Notes under the pieces: model-generated | The model's input: only the letters and a program-made list of their open reading frames with translations | The model's database searches: none | What the model was told of the DNA's origin: nothing | Source: Rhododendron vialii | Lineage: Eukaryota; Streptophyta; Magnoliopsida; Ericales; Ericaceae | DNA length: 64,000 nt | Assembly (NCBI RefSeq): GCF_030253575.1 | Contig: NC_080557.1 | Span: 48,591,501 to 48,655,500, forward strand | Reading direction: 5' to 3' | In this document: one piece after another, positions 46,246-53,300 of the stretch | Position numbering within the stretch: the first letter of the stretch is position 1 | How the letters are laid out: each line of letters starts with the position of its first letter | Program-made: the position numbers and the translations under genes

Positions 46246-48480
46246 TGTTAATCCATGGGCAAGTCTTCTTAAGACTAGCATTATGTTTTTCTTTCAGGGA
46301 AGAAGCTGCCGTTGTTTCCATCTCAAGAAGAAGAAGTTCTGCTGCTGTTAGAGCGCGTCTCAGAGGCGAGAAGAATATCCATTATGGTATTGACTTCTTA
46401 GCTTTTCTATTTTTATCTGCAGTTAGCTTGCCTACCAATTAATAACCTGGACTTGGAACACCTGTTGTAGCAATTGGGATTTGGGACCTAGCGAGTGATT
46501 GCGGTCTTCTTGTCTAGGCAATTGATGAAGTTTTATTGAAAGTTGTCTCATGTGGCCTTTTGCCAGCTTTAGCTGTATCGTAATGTTCTCTTGATGTCTT
46601 TGTGTTCTATGGCATTCATCGTATTTAGCTGCCTTGGATCTAATTTTACCAGTAGGAGTTTGAGTGATAAAATGGGACTTCAGGTTGAAGCCAGAACCTA
46701 GTCAATTGGATTTCATCCATTGGTGATTTATCAGTTCCATCAGCAAACAAATGATGCTAGTCAAAAATTGTACAAATTTACGATGACATTAGTCTCTGAT
46801 CCGCCATAGTAGTTTCCAGATATGTTTTGATTCTTGATTCAATGGAATGCTTGTGATGATAGCATATCTCTATGTTGTGAACACTTCTTTGACTTTTTGG
46901 TACAGACATCGTCCACTAAAGTTAGTCATTTTGACATGCCAAATTAACTGATTTAGACGATTGGAGTGAGAAACAAAGAGGGGATACCCAATCCGGACCG
47001 ATCTTAAAGGCACACCATTTTCATCCCCGTCACCAGCCAGCCCCAACCCAGATGCACTCTAATCAGATGCTGGGATAATTGAGGAGAAAATAGAAAAATG
47101 AAGTGTCTAAGGAATTTGTTGAAAGACATTTTTAAAGTAATATCCACTGGAAGATTGTTTGGTGCTCTGAACCTTATTTCGTCTAATTAGTTGTCTGTGC
47201 GCTTGTTGCCTGAATAAGCCCTTTTCAAGTTTGGCATGGGATTGCTTGGCCCCATGCTTGGCTGTGCATGGATGCCTTACCCGCCACCCTTGATAATTCA
47301 CCTTTTCACAGTAAGCAGTGGCATATTTTCAGCTGGAAAAGCACCAGTGATCTTAATAAGCTTAAGAAGAACTATGCACCATCTAGAGGAAGAGCTCGTA
47401 GGACTCAAGCAAGAGAAGATCAAGCAGAGGGAGCAGCTTCGACCATGGAGAGGTGATTACAGATGATGGTGGGAGTAGACATGGAAGCCTCAGAGTTGCC
47501 CCCACTGTATGGTGTGTTGTAACCAAACTGAGCCTTGTGTCCCAATCAATTGGGGTCAGCTACATGAATCCTGTTTTTCTATTGAGCTCTGTCTAGAGTA
47601 CCTCTTCATTTAGATTTAGTAAGCCCAAGTCCTTTCGACTGTAGGGCGTGTCGTCATCTCATAAAAGCATGTCCAAAAGTTTATGTGGAAGCTGAAATGT
47701 GCTGGGTTCTGCGCTCTAGTCCAAACAAGGATGATGGTTCAGGTTCCGATATCCAGAATTCGATAGTCAAAGCCAACTCGAGTGATGGTTGGACCCAAGT
47801 TAGCCACAGAAATGCAAGGAAAGATGGGTTAGTTTCCTTAATGATCATAAAGGAGTACTTGTTCCACTGGTTCACTGAGCGAGAGCACAAAAGCCTCCTT
47901 TATAAGAAATACCTAAAGAGCTGGAGTGCCTTGAGAGTGGCTTTTGTGTGCCTAATTGTTTGTATAGGTACTACTGTAACTGTATACGTCTGTTTAAGTT
48001 TTATGATGACATTTGTTGTAAATAGTGGATTAAATAAAACCCAATTGTTTGGTTAATTAATCGTAAGGAAAAATGTTGTCATATTGGTTGGTTAATAGTT
48101 CCACTAGAGCACAAGGTTCCTAGGTTGTTGAAGTTCTTTTCTTTTCCTTTTTTCCTGGAAGCCCCTATTAATGTTCACCATTGCATATTTAGCGTAGAGT
48201 CGTCATTTCAACTTTATTAACATTCTGGAAGAAACATGATGTAACTTGTGCATTGTTGCTTATTACAGATTACACGTCTTTTTTCTGTTACTAATGTCCT
48301 TGTGAAATGTTTTATACTTATGACGTCTTCTTTTAATTTCTTTCTTCTGTTTTCAAACTTATATAGAAAATCAAAGAACATGGTGGGAAGAATAAGAGAA
48401 GAGGTGGAGGAGATGAGGGCGAGGAAGAAGTTGAGAGATATGTGAAAGGAAAAGCAGTTAAGAAGTCAAAGAAAAGATGA
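18740..48480 (+). CDS. RH10: DEAD-box ATP-dependent RNA helicase, RH10 / Rrp3 / DDX47 type, complete
   Basis: Thirteen coding exons: 18740-18875, 19015-19138, 19238-19307, 20840-20902, 22303-22377, 32880-32999, 34746-34787, 34881-34955, 44544-44690, 44818-44955, 45662-45773, 46298-46386 and 48367-48480 (stop TGA 48478-48480). They total 1,305 bp, 434 residues; the Arabidopsis homologue is about 456. All helicase motifs are present in order: Q motif [17 protein letters not shown] (I), PTRELA (Ia), GG and TPGR (Ib), DEAD (II), SAT (III), [15 protein letters not shown] (V) and [10 protein letters not shown] (VI). The lysine-rich tail ends VKKSKKR. This family acts in the nucleolus on pre-rRNA for the small ribosomal subunit; the rice homologue is linked to heat tolerance. 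Phases close at every intron, so the gene looks intact despite insertions. Introns 22378-32879 (10.5 kb) and 34956-44543 (9.6 kb) are almost wholly transposon DNA, so transcript length and splicing efficiency may be affected. Confidence 0.95.
19997..20663. mobile_element. hAT-like MITE (CTATGAAGCACC family), copy 1, holding a Stowaway
   Basis: It starts CTATGAAGCACCGACAC and ends GTGCTACATAG. Both flanks are CAAACCAC (19989-19996 and 20664-20671), a perfect 8-bp target duplication as made by hAT transposases. Near the ends there are many GGACAC/GTGTCC hexamers in opposite orientation. A Stowaway element (20103-20317) interrupts it. It lies in a helicase intron and is non-coding. Confidence 0.88.
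20103..20317. mobile_element. Stowaway-type MITE, copy 2, nested
   Basis: Same ends as the element at 7791 (CTCCCTCCGTCCC and GGGACGGAGGGAG) with TA on both sides. Inner arms GGTCCGCAAAACGG and CGTTTTGCGGACCGG pair. It is inserted in the hAT-like MITE, so it is the younger of the two. Confidence 0.92.
21300..21760. repeat. Possible decayed member of the GTGTCC-rich MITE family
   Basis: It contains GGGCACGGACAGAGACAG near 21353 and GTTGGACACGGATGATGGC near 21731, which resemble degraded ends of the 8-bp-duplication MITE described at 19997. No target duplication was found. Confidence 0.3.
22303..22377 (+). other. Helicase exon before the 10.5-kb intron
   Basis: It encodes [16 protein letters not shown] and FSLRTLKYL. 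The next exon starts at 32880 with VLDEADRLL, so the conserved block between motifs Ib and II is split by the transposon-filled intron. Confidence 0.93.
22555..23090. repeat. GAGCTCGGCTCG-rich repeat, left part
   Basis: Many short GAGCTCG/CTCGGCTCG motifs between 22560 and 22720, followed by AT-rich sequence. A similar motif-rich block reappears at 29140-29310 on the other side of the gypsy element, so the gypsy element may have inserted into an older repeat of this type. The ends are not resolved. Confidence 0.4.
23187..25560 (-). pseudogene. Gypsy pol remnant: reverse transcriptase, RNase H, integrase
   Basis: From high to low coordinate: RT pieces with [20 protein letters not shown], the active site YFDDILVYS, and [20 protein letters not shown]. 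RNase H follows with [20 protein letters not shown] and [10 protein letters not shown]. The integrase zinc finger region has [20 protein letters not shown] and C..C in YQTCQRSKG. The integrase core contains [10 protein letters not shown], and the C-terminal end is FNVQHLVP. The parts lie in different frames. A 40-bp exact tandem duplication (23681-23720 and 23721-23760) adds one lesion. I saw no chromodomain. Confidence 0.85.
26038..27482 (-). pseudogene. Gypsy gag and protease remnant
   Basis: The gag frame begins [20 protein letters not shown] at 27482 and carries a coiled-coil-like stretch [20 protein letters not shown]. The zinc knuckle (in the 26773-26399 frame) reads [14 protein letters not shown]: the family histidine is replaced by Asp, so the knuckle is damaged. 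The protease frame (26394-26038) has the active-site region [12 protein letters not shown]. Frames shift between gag and protease. Confidence 0.8.
27798..28340. mobile_element. hAT-like MITE nested in the gypsy element
   Basis: Ends CTTAGTTGCAGG and TGTAACTAAG form a short inverted terminal repeat. Both flanks are ATTCCAAG (27790-27797 and 28341-28348), a perfect 8-bp target duplication. Near the left end is a hairpin with 15-bp arms and a TTTC loop (27834-27867; 14 of 15 pairs). Near the right end is an array of GCTCCC hexamers (28281-28326). It is 543 bp and non-coding. Confidence 0.8.
29140..29330. repeat. GAGCTCGGCTCG-rich repeat, right part
   Basis: CCGGCTCGCGAGTCGG, CTTGAGCTCGGCTC and CTCGAGTCGAGCTG motifs mirror the left block at 22560-22720. 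It probably belongs to the same older repeat, split by the gypsy insertion. Confidence 0.4.
29570..29803 (-). repeat. 3' LTR of element A
   Basis: Starts GCATGCAATCAAAATGTC and ends CTACTGCATCG. It contains a TTTATAG box and about 90% of positions match the right LTR by eye. Confidence 0.85.
30129..30878 (-). CDS. Acidic protein of element A, 249 codons
   Basis: I do not recognise a family. The frame starts near [20 protein letters not shown]; the true start may lie further up in the gag frame. [14 protein letters not shown] looks like a ruined zinc knuckle (one Cys pair present, the rest lost). An acidic part follows with a repeated pattern: [17 protein letters not shown], then [20 protein letters not shown]. 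The same pattern occurs in element B, so it is a family trait. The end contains [20 protein letters not shown]. It is open throughout although the LTRs have diverged. Possible roles (structural, packaging or regulatory) are guesses. Confidence 0.55.
   Translation of the reverse strand: MTSFGKSKSLGAVPTENQTLIGTLEARNPSPSGIFKCFKLGEPFHELKVGEKACEPVLDALSVKEVKEPSCNDDYEYTNVPIFYEYPNENFGGDFEDVPVFDEYPNEEFNIDSEEGRLVDIVKESFLWPRQDSEEVLAEGYGEEGSRDLEIEDCSQDLTFKLPLVQDTLLDDYGNDLEAPLFDEELVEPKTKDCFQVLPHRGVSFARCSSLWYIGPQANILSTPIPWTSPKEAEALMRQFEDPLGMVFT
30981..31310 (-). pseudogene. Gag-like frame of element A
   Basis: Contains [14 protein letters not shown] (coiled-coil-like), then [20 protein letters not shown] and [17 protein letters not shown]. 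This is the usual core of Ty3/gypsy gag (Retrotrans_gag-type). It is separated from the acidic frame by a shift or stop near 30900-30980. Confidence 0.7.
32509..32744 (-). repeat. 5' LTR of element A
   Basis: Tips TGATGCAATC and CTACTGCATCA, adjoining the PBS at 32495-32506. Confidence 0.87.
33403..33831. mobile_element. MITE-like element with GCCCC ends in a helicase intron
   Basis: Inverted tips GCCCCATTTG and CAAACGGGGC, both flanked by CTTTA (33398-33402 and 33832-33836). The inside is AT-rich with many AGCTTAT/TTATAAGC words. The tips resemble the common plant GGCCCCGTTTG MITEs. The 5-bp flank repeat does not point clearly to one superfamily. Confidence 0.55.
35563..35757 (-). repeat. 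3' LTR of element B
   Basis: 195 bp, same length as its partner at 44326. A TTTATAG box is at about 35694. Confidence 0.9.
36154..36638 (-). pseudogene. Acidic protein of element B, C-terminal part, split by the copia insertion
   Basis: The reading frame next to the copia insertion carries [16 protein letters not shown], then [19 protein letters not shown] and [10 protein letters not shown]. The same pattern occurs in element A. It continues on the far side of the copia element at 41895-42170. No known domain. Confidence 0.6.
36639..36813 (+). repeat. 5' LTR of the copia element
   Basis: 175 bp with a TATA-like tract TGTATATATATTTTTTACG at about 36737. It is identical to the 3' LTR by direct reading. 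Confidence 0.95.
36866..37012 (+). repeat. GTGAACAGT minisatellite in the copia leader
   Basis: Eleven copies of GTGAACAGT with short variable spacers (often GATC or GATCGC) between PBS and gag. The units carry TGA triplets in several frames. Confidence 0.9.
37238..38644 (+). CDS. Copia gag and protease frame
   Basis: Start at [20 protein letters not shown] (37238); upstream in-frame sequence from 37205 is leader. The capsid region has [20 protein letters not shown] and [20 protein letters not shown], as in copia UBN2-type gag. The zinc knuckle [14 protein letters not shown] is at about residue 266, followed by an Arg/Gly-rich stretch. The protease active site [13 protein letters not shown] is near residue 388. 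The frame is lost after a run of CT dinucleotides near 38544-38560 and ends at TGA 38642-38644. In related copia elements this region continues directly into the integrase frame as one polyprotein. Confidence 0.9.
   Translation: MSEEKKQASASGKDELSRVGTLDNSPLDICPIKLDGTNYLLWSRTFTLAIEAKGMSEFIEGPVTEPTTDVELKTFKSRRSLAMTWLFNSMKADIRSPFLLLNTPYQIWTIATQTYSQQGNDAQCFELRKRLRTMDQHNRSVAVYFADLSGAWQEFDYYQGFQAVCSVDAGAWLKRIEKERVYDFLAGLDVEYDPIRVQVLGRVPFPSLGEAYAIVQQEESRRGAMLQAPTFDRSALVAIPQGQFGSGSGKSQSGTTSGIIDRMSLQCDYCHNTGHTKDFCWKLHGRPSRGRGSGRGGRGRGPGRSQAQAHVSEFATLSDSGFSTGVQSPSDSVGGFSQREMQALRRLMAQADSSSTIAPTSTAAPTASYFAHSGIPASAFTASSGIPWIIDSGASDHMTGCSSVFDSYSTCSGKDKVRIADGSFSAISGKGSVRYSPSISLSLQSSIFQTLPLTFFQLVVLHILQTVL
38641..41712 (+). 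CDS. Copia pol frame: integrase, reverse transcriptase, RNase H
   Basis: Open for 1,023 codons after the frame change; family-like sequence in this frame actually starts upstream (about 38562, [10 protein letters not shown]), so the ATG at 38641 is not the natural start. The GAG-pre-integrase finger has WHRRLGHPS and C..C in CEACEFGKH. Integrase acidic residues are in [18 protein letters not shown] and NGVAERKN. Reverse transcriptase has [14 protein letters not shown] and the active site YVDDIIM near residue 706. RNase H has [19 protein letters not shown] and [11 protein letters not shown]. The end is DIFTKGL and then [10 protein letters not shown]. No stop occurs inside. Confidence 0.93.
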   Translation: MTFFPTHCIFQELETGKVIGSGKAHGGIYYLEHAPHPSQPSLSCGQALRADMSSTLSLLHQWHRRLGHPSFGILEKFFPTLIKHCPRDQFFCEACEFGKHKRSFYAPINKRSDSPFMVIHSDVWGPSPVTSLKGYRWFVTFIDCYSRATWVYLLQSKNEVFSCFKSFHKMVCTQFDTHIKILRSDNGTEYIDKIFRTYLDDNGIIFQTTCVDTPQQNGVAERKNRHLAKVARSLLFTMNVPKYLWGEAILTATYLINRMPSSVLNFKTPIECLPSSCRVTTLPPRVFGCVCFVHAPKPSGGKLGHKAHKCIFVGYSPTQKGYKCYDPYSRKMFVSMDVTFWETEVFYSPSKPSLQGEHQQEEEMFTFYNHSEGEKFFYDHSEGEKENTGEEPVFVERETHHIGGDIEEQLPARQRLQGAGLQRYARRKNGKSSCTLPLCQSQSPNPVPNSSADSSGNDSSLIEPPPMDPDNLPIAIRKGVRSCTQHPISQFVSYDRLSPSYHAFVSSLSSISIPQNWQDAFKIPKWKGAMVEEMTALKKNGTWDLVSLPGGKKPVGCKWVFIIKQKADGTVERYKARLVARGFTQTYGIDYEETFAPVAKMNSVRALLSCAAHLNWPLQQFDVKNAFLHGDLEEEVYMDIPPGFSSLASEGKVCRLKKALYGLKQSPRAWFGRFSKAMLSFGYKQSHADHTMFIRRSNGKIAVLIVYVDDIIMTGNDVSEIHNLKSRLAQEFEIKDLGSLRYFLGMEVARSDRGIFISQRKYILDFLEETGMLGCRPADSPIEANHHLSGDVGERTDKERYQRLVGRLIYLAHTRPDITYAVGVVSQFMHDSRTSHLDAVYRILRYLKSAPGKGILFSNHGHLRLEAFTDADWAGSVDDRRSASGYCTFLGGNLITWRSKKQSVVARSSAEAEYRAMANGVCELLWLQTLLLDLGFADSVPMKLYCDNKAAINIAHNPVQHDRTKHIEIDRHFIKEKLNKGLICMPFVRSEDQLADIFTKGLGSKSFYPIVFKLGLIDIFAPT
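41720..41894 (+). repeat. 3' LTR of the copia element
   Basis: 175 bp, identical to the 5' LTR by direct reading, preceded by the polypurine tract at 41709-41719. Confidence 0.95.
41895..42170 (-). pseudogene. Acidic protein of element B, N-terminal part
   Basis: Minus-strand frame with [14 protein letters not shown], then [16 protein letters not shown] (two KPD-containing repeats) and [17 protein letters not shown]. It joins in register with the piece beyond the copia element. The hAT-like insertion separates it from the gag start. Confidence 0.6.
42179..43207. mobile_element. hAT-like non-autonomous element nested in element B
   Basis: Ends CAGGGCCGGCCCAAGGG and CCAGCTCTG form an imperfect inverted terminal repeat, with GTGCCCAAGGCC and GGGTGCCCAAGGCC just inside each end. 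Flanks GTTGCATC (42171-42178) and GTTGCACC (43208-43215) are an 8-bp target duplication with one change. CAGGG... tips and 8-bp duplications are typical of hAT. It is 1,029 bp with no transposase frame; the inside is AT-rich with GA runs near 42935-42980. Confidence 0.85.
43216..43465 (-). pseudogene. Gag N-terminal remnant of element B
   Basis: The minus-strand frame includes [19 protein letters not shown] and [14 protein letters not shown]. It corresponds to the gag start of the gypsy element ([15 protein letters not shown]) and of element A. This shared N-terminus ties the three elements together. Confidence 0.65.
44326..44520 (-). repeat. 5' LTR of element B
   Basis: 195 bp. The adjoining PBS is degenerate: the minus strand reads TTTGGTATTTGGAATTAGAG, not a clean TGGTATCAGAGC. 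Confidence 0.9.
46205..46244 (+). repeat. 40-base poly-G tract in a helicase intron
   Basis: An uninterrupted run of G ending 53 bp upstream of the acceptor at 46297. It could fold into G-quadruplexes in RNA, or be an assembly or sequencing artefact. Confidence 0.9.
46387..48366 (+). other. Last helicase intron, with unexplained exon-like segments
   Basis: About 2 kb. Between 47230 and 47480 the sequence is less AT-rich and contains an acceptor-like TTTTCAG at 47325-47331, followed by an open Arg/Glu-rich stretch ([20 protein letters not shown]). Another open stretch is at 47685-47830. Between them, TTGGGGTCAGCTACATGAAT at about 47550 is a word I associate with widely dispersed plant repeats. 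It may be an inserted element or captured gene fragments. Confidence 0.35.
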
Positions 48481-49471
48481 TGGAAAGAGCAGCAATCAAA
48501 CAGCGCATGAATGTGAAATCCTCCCGGCAAATTTTGTTTACTTTTCTGTCACAATTTTGCTGTTGTAACTCGTGAGTTTTCTCTAATGTGTAATGTACAC
48601 CGGTCTACAATTCTGCTATTCTATTTTGTAAGAACCCAAGTTTTTCATTGCCTTGTTGGTGTTCTTAAGCTATTTTAGTCTTATAAGTTGTTTTCAGAAC
48701 GTGCACCTAACACTAAACAAGTGTTCTCTAAACTTAAAAATGGCTATCAGGCCTTAATAAGCTGCATAGCTGCACCAGACACTCTGTTCAGAAAGTTACT
48801 CTAATTGAATCTGTAACCTTTGCCCGGCAACCACGATATTATTACAAGAAACTTCTAATCATGTCCAGTCATTCAATTTCTCCCACGTTATCTTATTTCC
48901 AGGTCTCGCTTACCGCGGGATGTATTATGATAAGAGAATGACAAAAATGACAAAAGTAGAGAGTAGTTCCGAAATAAATTTGCTAACATAGATCTTCAAA
49001 TATGGTTTAATTTTGATTTTGCTACCTCTGTTGGAGATTGTATGGGTTTGTTCTTCCTAAAGTTTGCTCTGGTACTTTTCATTACTGATTGTTGTTTATG
49101 GAGTGCTTTTTTTGTTTAGTTTTTTGTCGTAATTTGTGGGACTAATCATTCGGCTCAACAAGAGAAATCCAAAAACAAAATATCGACTGAAGTTGAAAAA
49201 AGTTCATATAGAAAAAAGACAAATAGGCAACTATTTGGTATTTTTTCCCCGTCTTCAATGGTTGCTTTTCGTCATAATATTTTTTTACTTTTTAGACTCT
49301 TCTCATAGAGACAAATGGCCAATTCAAAAGGTAACATGAATCTAACAAAGAAAACCCTAGAAAAGGCAAAAAAAACAACTCCGATAACAATCGGCATCCG
49401 GCAAAGAAAATCTTGAATTGACAAAAGCTCAACAACGTCGGCAACAATTGGTGTCCGACAAAGAAAAGAAT

Positions 49472-49518
<47 letters not shown>

Positions 49519-50312
49519 TATTTTTATGGTTGCTACCTCTCTTTTACTTTATGTGTTAGTTTATTTTTGTGGTCGTCTTCAAAGATTCTCAAAATGAAAA
49601 GTACTTCGAATATTTTTACAATTCGGACGATGATTATAAAGATTGGTTTTCAGCTACCAAATGAAATTTTCCTAGATTCCGAAAAAGTTAAAAATATGGA
49701 GTATCATATCAAGAGAACTTTACAAGAGAAGCTAATTAAACCCGATTCAACACAAAATTCTATCAAGCATTTTCTGGATTTTTATTATTACTTAAGTCTA
49801 TTTTGTAAAAGAAATAGAATATCAAAAAAATGGATTTTTGTCGAAGGTGAATTTGTCTGCTTTATAATTTCCCGTAAGTAATAAATCGCGTCTTTGAATT
49901 GAGGGATTTCAAAGGAAAGGAAAAGAAAAGAAAGAGTTAAAATCACTCATTTGAGTTGAGTATTTTGGTGAGAAAAGTGAAAAATGAAAATTTTGATTAG
50001 CTCTCAAAAACGAGATAACAATGCATAGAGATGAAAAAATAGCCAAGCTTTCAATCGCATGGATATCAACTTCCTAAAGGACACAAAAGACTAACAAATG
50101 GTTTCCTTGTAACCTTAAGTAGGACCGTCCCTTGTAAGATCCACTGCCAGGCAATGAAAAAAATCACTGCCCATAGGAATCTACTTATTCAAGTTTAATC
50201 TCTATCGCACTACTTGTTTAAGTTCTATTTTGGTTTGAATCCGCTCTGGTCAAAACCCCAGACATAAAAGCATTCACTAAATGCACTAGAAAAGACAGAA
50301 ACAAAGTGTTGC
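48481..50312. other. Spacer between the helicase and PGK genes
   Basis: It holds the helicase 3' UTR (start), AT-rich sequence, a partial copy of the helicase 5'-UTR segment at 49380-49470, a CT repeat (49474-49514) and the PGK 3' UTR side (before 50312). A 121-codon frame at 49516-49881 has no recognised relative. Confidence 0.5.
49474..49514. repeat. (CT)n microsatellite
   Basis: About 20 CT units directly after the sequence that resembles the helicase 5' UTR. Confidence 0.93.
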
Positions 50313-53300
50313 TCAAGCATCATTAAGGGCAAGAACTCCAGGAAGTGGTTTTCCCTCGAGAAGTTCCAAGTTGGCACCGCCTCCAGTTGAGATGTGGCTC
50401 ATCTTTTCCGCTAGGCCAACCTTCTCCACCGCTGCAACAGAGTCGCCTCCTCCAATTATTGTTGTCACCCCCTTTCCACTAAGGTCTGCCAATTTCTTTG
50501 CAATTGCCTGCTCATAAACAAAATAGTATTCTGTTAGGGCTCTACGGCAAAGAGGGAAGAGGTTTCAACTATAAGAAATGTAAATGTATCAAATGCTTGA
50601 CCATTCTTGTATAGCATGAGGCCAGTGGTAATGCTAGATGTAAGAGGGCACGTAAGTTGTTTCGTGTACCTCTGTTCCTGCAGCAAACTTGTCAAACTCA
50701 AAAACGCCCATAGGTCCATTCCAAATAACAGTTTTGGTGGTATCCAAGGCTTCCCCAAAGGCCTTAATTGAATCAGGTCCGATATCCAATCCCATCCAAC
50801 CATCAGGGATACCAGATGCTGGAACAGTCTGCAAGACATAATGAAAAATGTTTTAAACCTCTTGCAGCAAGAATTAGTAAAGAAAATATTTGCACTCAAA
50901 CACGGGACCAAAATCATGCAAATCAAATCAGAAGGATAGATTTCCTTTCAGCCTTTTTGAAGGTAACAAGCACTCTATGAAATTGATAGAAATTGTGGCA
51001 TGGATGAAGATGTTAAGTTGGATTTCACTTCAAACTACACATGAAAACCTGATCAGAACTTCAATTAATTGAAAGGGGTGGAAAAGGAAATAACCTTGCT
51101 ATTGGCATCAGCAGCAAACTTGTCAGCAATAACTACATCAGAAGGCAGCATCAAAGACACCCCTTTAAACTTTGCCTTCTCAAGAAGGGATGTTGCAAGA
51201 TCAAGCTTGTCTTCCTCCACAAGTGATGATCCAACTGAGTGACCTTGGGCCTTGTAGAACGTAAAAATCAAACCTCCACCGAGCAACAGAATGTCAACCT
51301 TCTCCAACAATAACTCAATCACATCGATCTTACTTGACGCCTTGGATTCACCAACGATCGCAGCAAATGGTCTTTTGGGATTTGACACGGCTCCAACAAG
51401 ATAGTCAAGTTCCTAGGACCAAAGGTGAAGTCAACATGTCCAGTTAACTTAAGAAATAGTAGTTACCACTAACCAATAATTAAATAAACAACTAAGAAAT
51501 AGTTTCAGCTCTACCAGATGCAAATTTCCATTAGCGCAGAGTAAATATAAAATTAAGTAGGATAACATGGATGACACCATCATTTATATGTGGGCTGAAC
51601 AAGAAAATCAAAATTAAGTCGCTAACTATCATCAAGCAGGAATATCTTTTATTTATGCAAGGGAATCGTTCTCTGCTTGGCATATCACGTTGGGTCAATT
51701 TCACATGAAGAAGAATTACCTATTATGATTGCTGGGCTCACAAAGTAAAACCAAACAACTGGTGACAGCCCACCTTTCTTTAGCAGCTTCTTTAAGCTCA
51801 TTGTGAGGCACATACCAAGCTCCAGACCTCTCATGACATCTTGATTCTTGACAAACTAGACTATCAAACGAATACTGGAAGATTCAATTTAAGTCCCCAA
51901 ACAATTTCTTCAATAAGTAAGTTTTAATTGTGATTATAATGTTGCTCAACTGATGCACACAGTGCCATGTGATCTTAGTAAACAAAGTCCGAGATTGGGA
52001 CTGAGCATACAACATGTGCTAATGCAAATTCAGATCACTCTTTATCAATTGATCAGACAATCAAAACCTCAAAAACATCAAAGCCATGATTCGCATATTG
52101 TTCTCCAAGAATTGTGCTGAATATTAATACATTTTAACCAAATTTTATTTGCATAATAAATGTATATTACCGGTAAAATTTAGTATTTTAGTTCCTTTAA
52201 GAAAGTACCCAAAGGAATATAAACCAGGTAATTATTGGATGTACAAACCTTCTGCATAAGGAATCCGGCGACCGAAGGCTTCAAGTACTTAGCCACTCCT
52301 TCTGTGGAAGCATGTGCTCTATGAGCAGTTCCAAATGCATCATTCATGTAGAGATCAGCGAGCGATGCTAGCTTCTTCGCAAATTCAGGATCATTCTTCT
52401 CTTCCTCCTTATAGAACCTCACATTCTCCAGAAGCAGGACACTCCCATCTGGCAATGCAGCCACCATTTTTTCAACTTCTTCGCCAATGCAGTCATTCGC
52501 CATCTTGACCTGTTGGAGGCACACGAACAAGATGCAGTAGACATTCACCAAAATAACCACATTAGTGACTGCAAACAATGTCGAGTCGAATGAATCTTAT
52601 ACTTAAGTTGGAATAAACAAACCTCAACACCAAGAAGTTCAGACAACCTTGGCACAAGAGGCTTCAAGCTGTACTTCGTTGTGACACCCTTTGGGCGTCC
52701 CTGCAACCCACGTTTCAGAAGTTGAATGAGTTTCTTCTTTGGCACAAATGATCGTATAAATTACTGTGCAAAATCATAGCAATACTTTTAAAAGGGAATA
52801 GAACCTAAACTCCAAGACTTCGTCCTATTGGATGATGAAATAAACATGTTCATCTTGGCATGAAGGAATAAACACATCTTGCCATCAGCCACAGGAGAAA
52901 ATGTAAAACAAATTTTGGGTAGATCAAGACAGGATTCCATTGCGGAGTTTCTTCTTCTTCCCTTCCTCCTCCTCCTCCCCCACCCCTCAAACCCCAAAAA
53001 AAAACTCAACAACAAATGGATAAACTTTGTGACAAATTAGACAATCAAAACAGAAAAATGACAAGTGACAACACACAGCTATGGATAAAATCCAATAAGT
53101 AAAGACAGTTTTCTAAAATAAATTAGGCAGTGCAAAATATACTCCGCCAAATTAGTTTCAAATCTGCCGTTAGCCACCAAAGAAACTATTACATCAATAA
53201 CAAATACGAGTGCCTCATCAATAAATGCCTTGAATATGAAGTGATCGCTGCAATGAGTTAGAAAAACTAGAACAGTGGCTTTTTGGCCTTTTGTTCTAGG

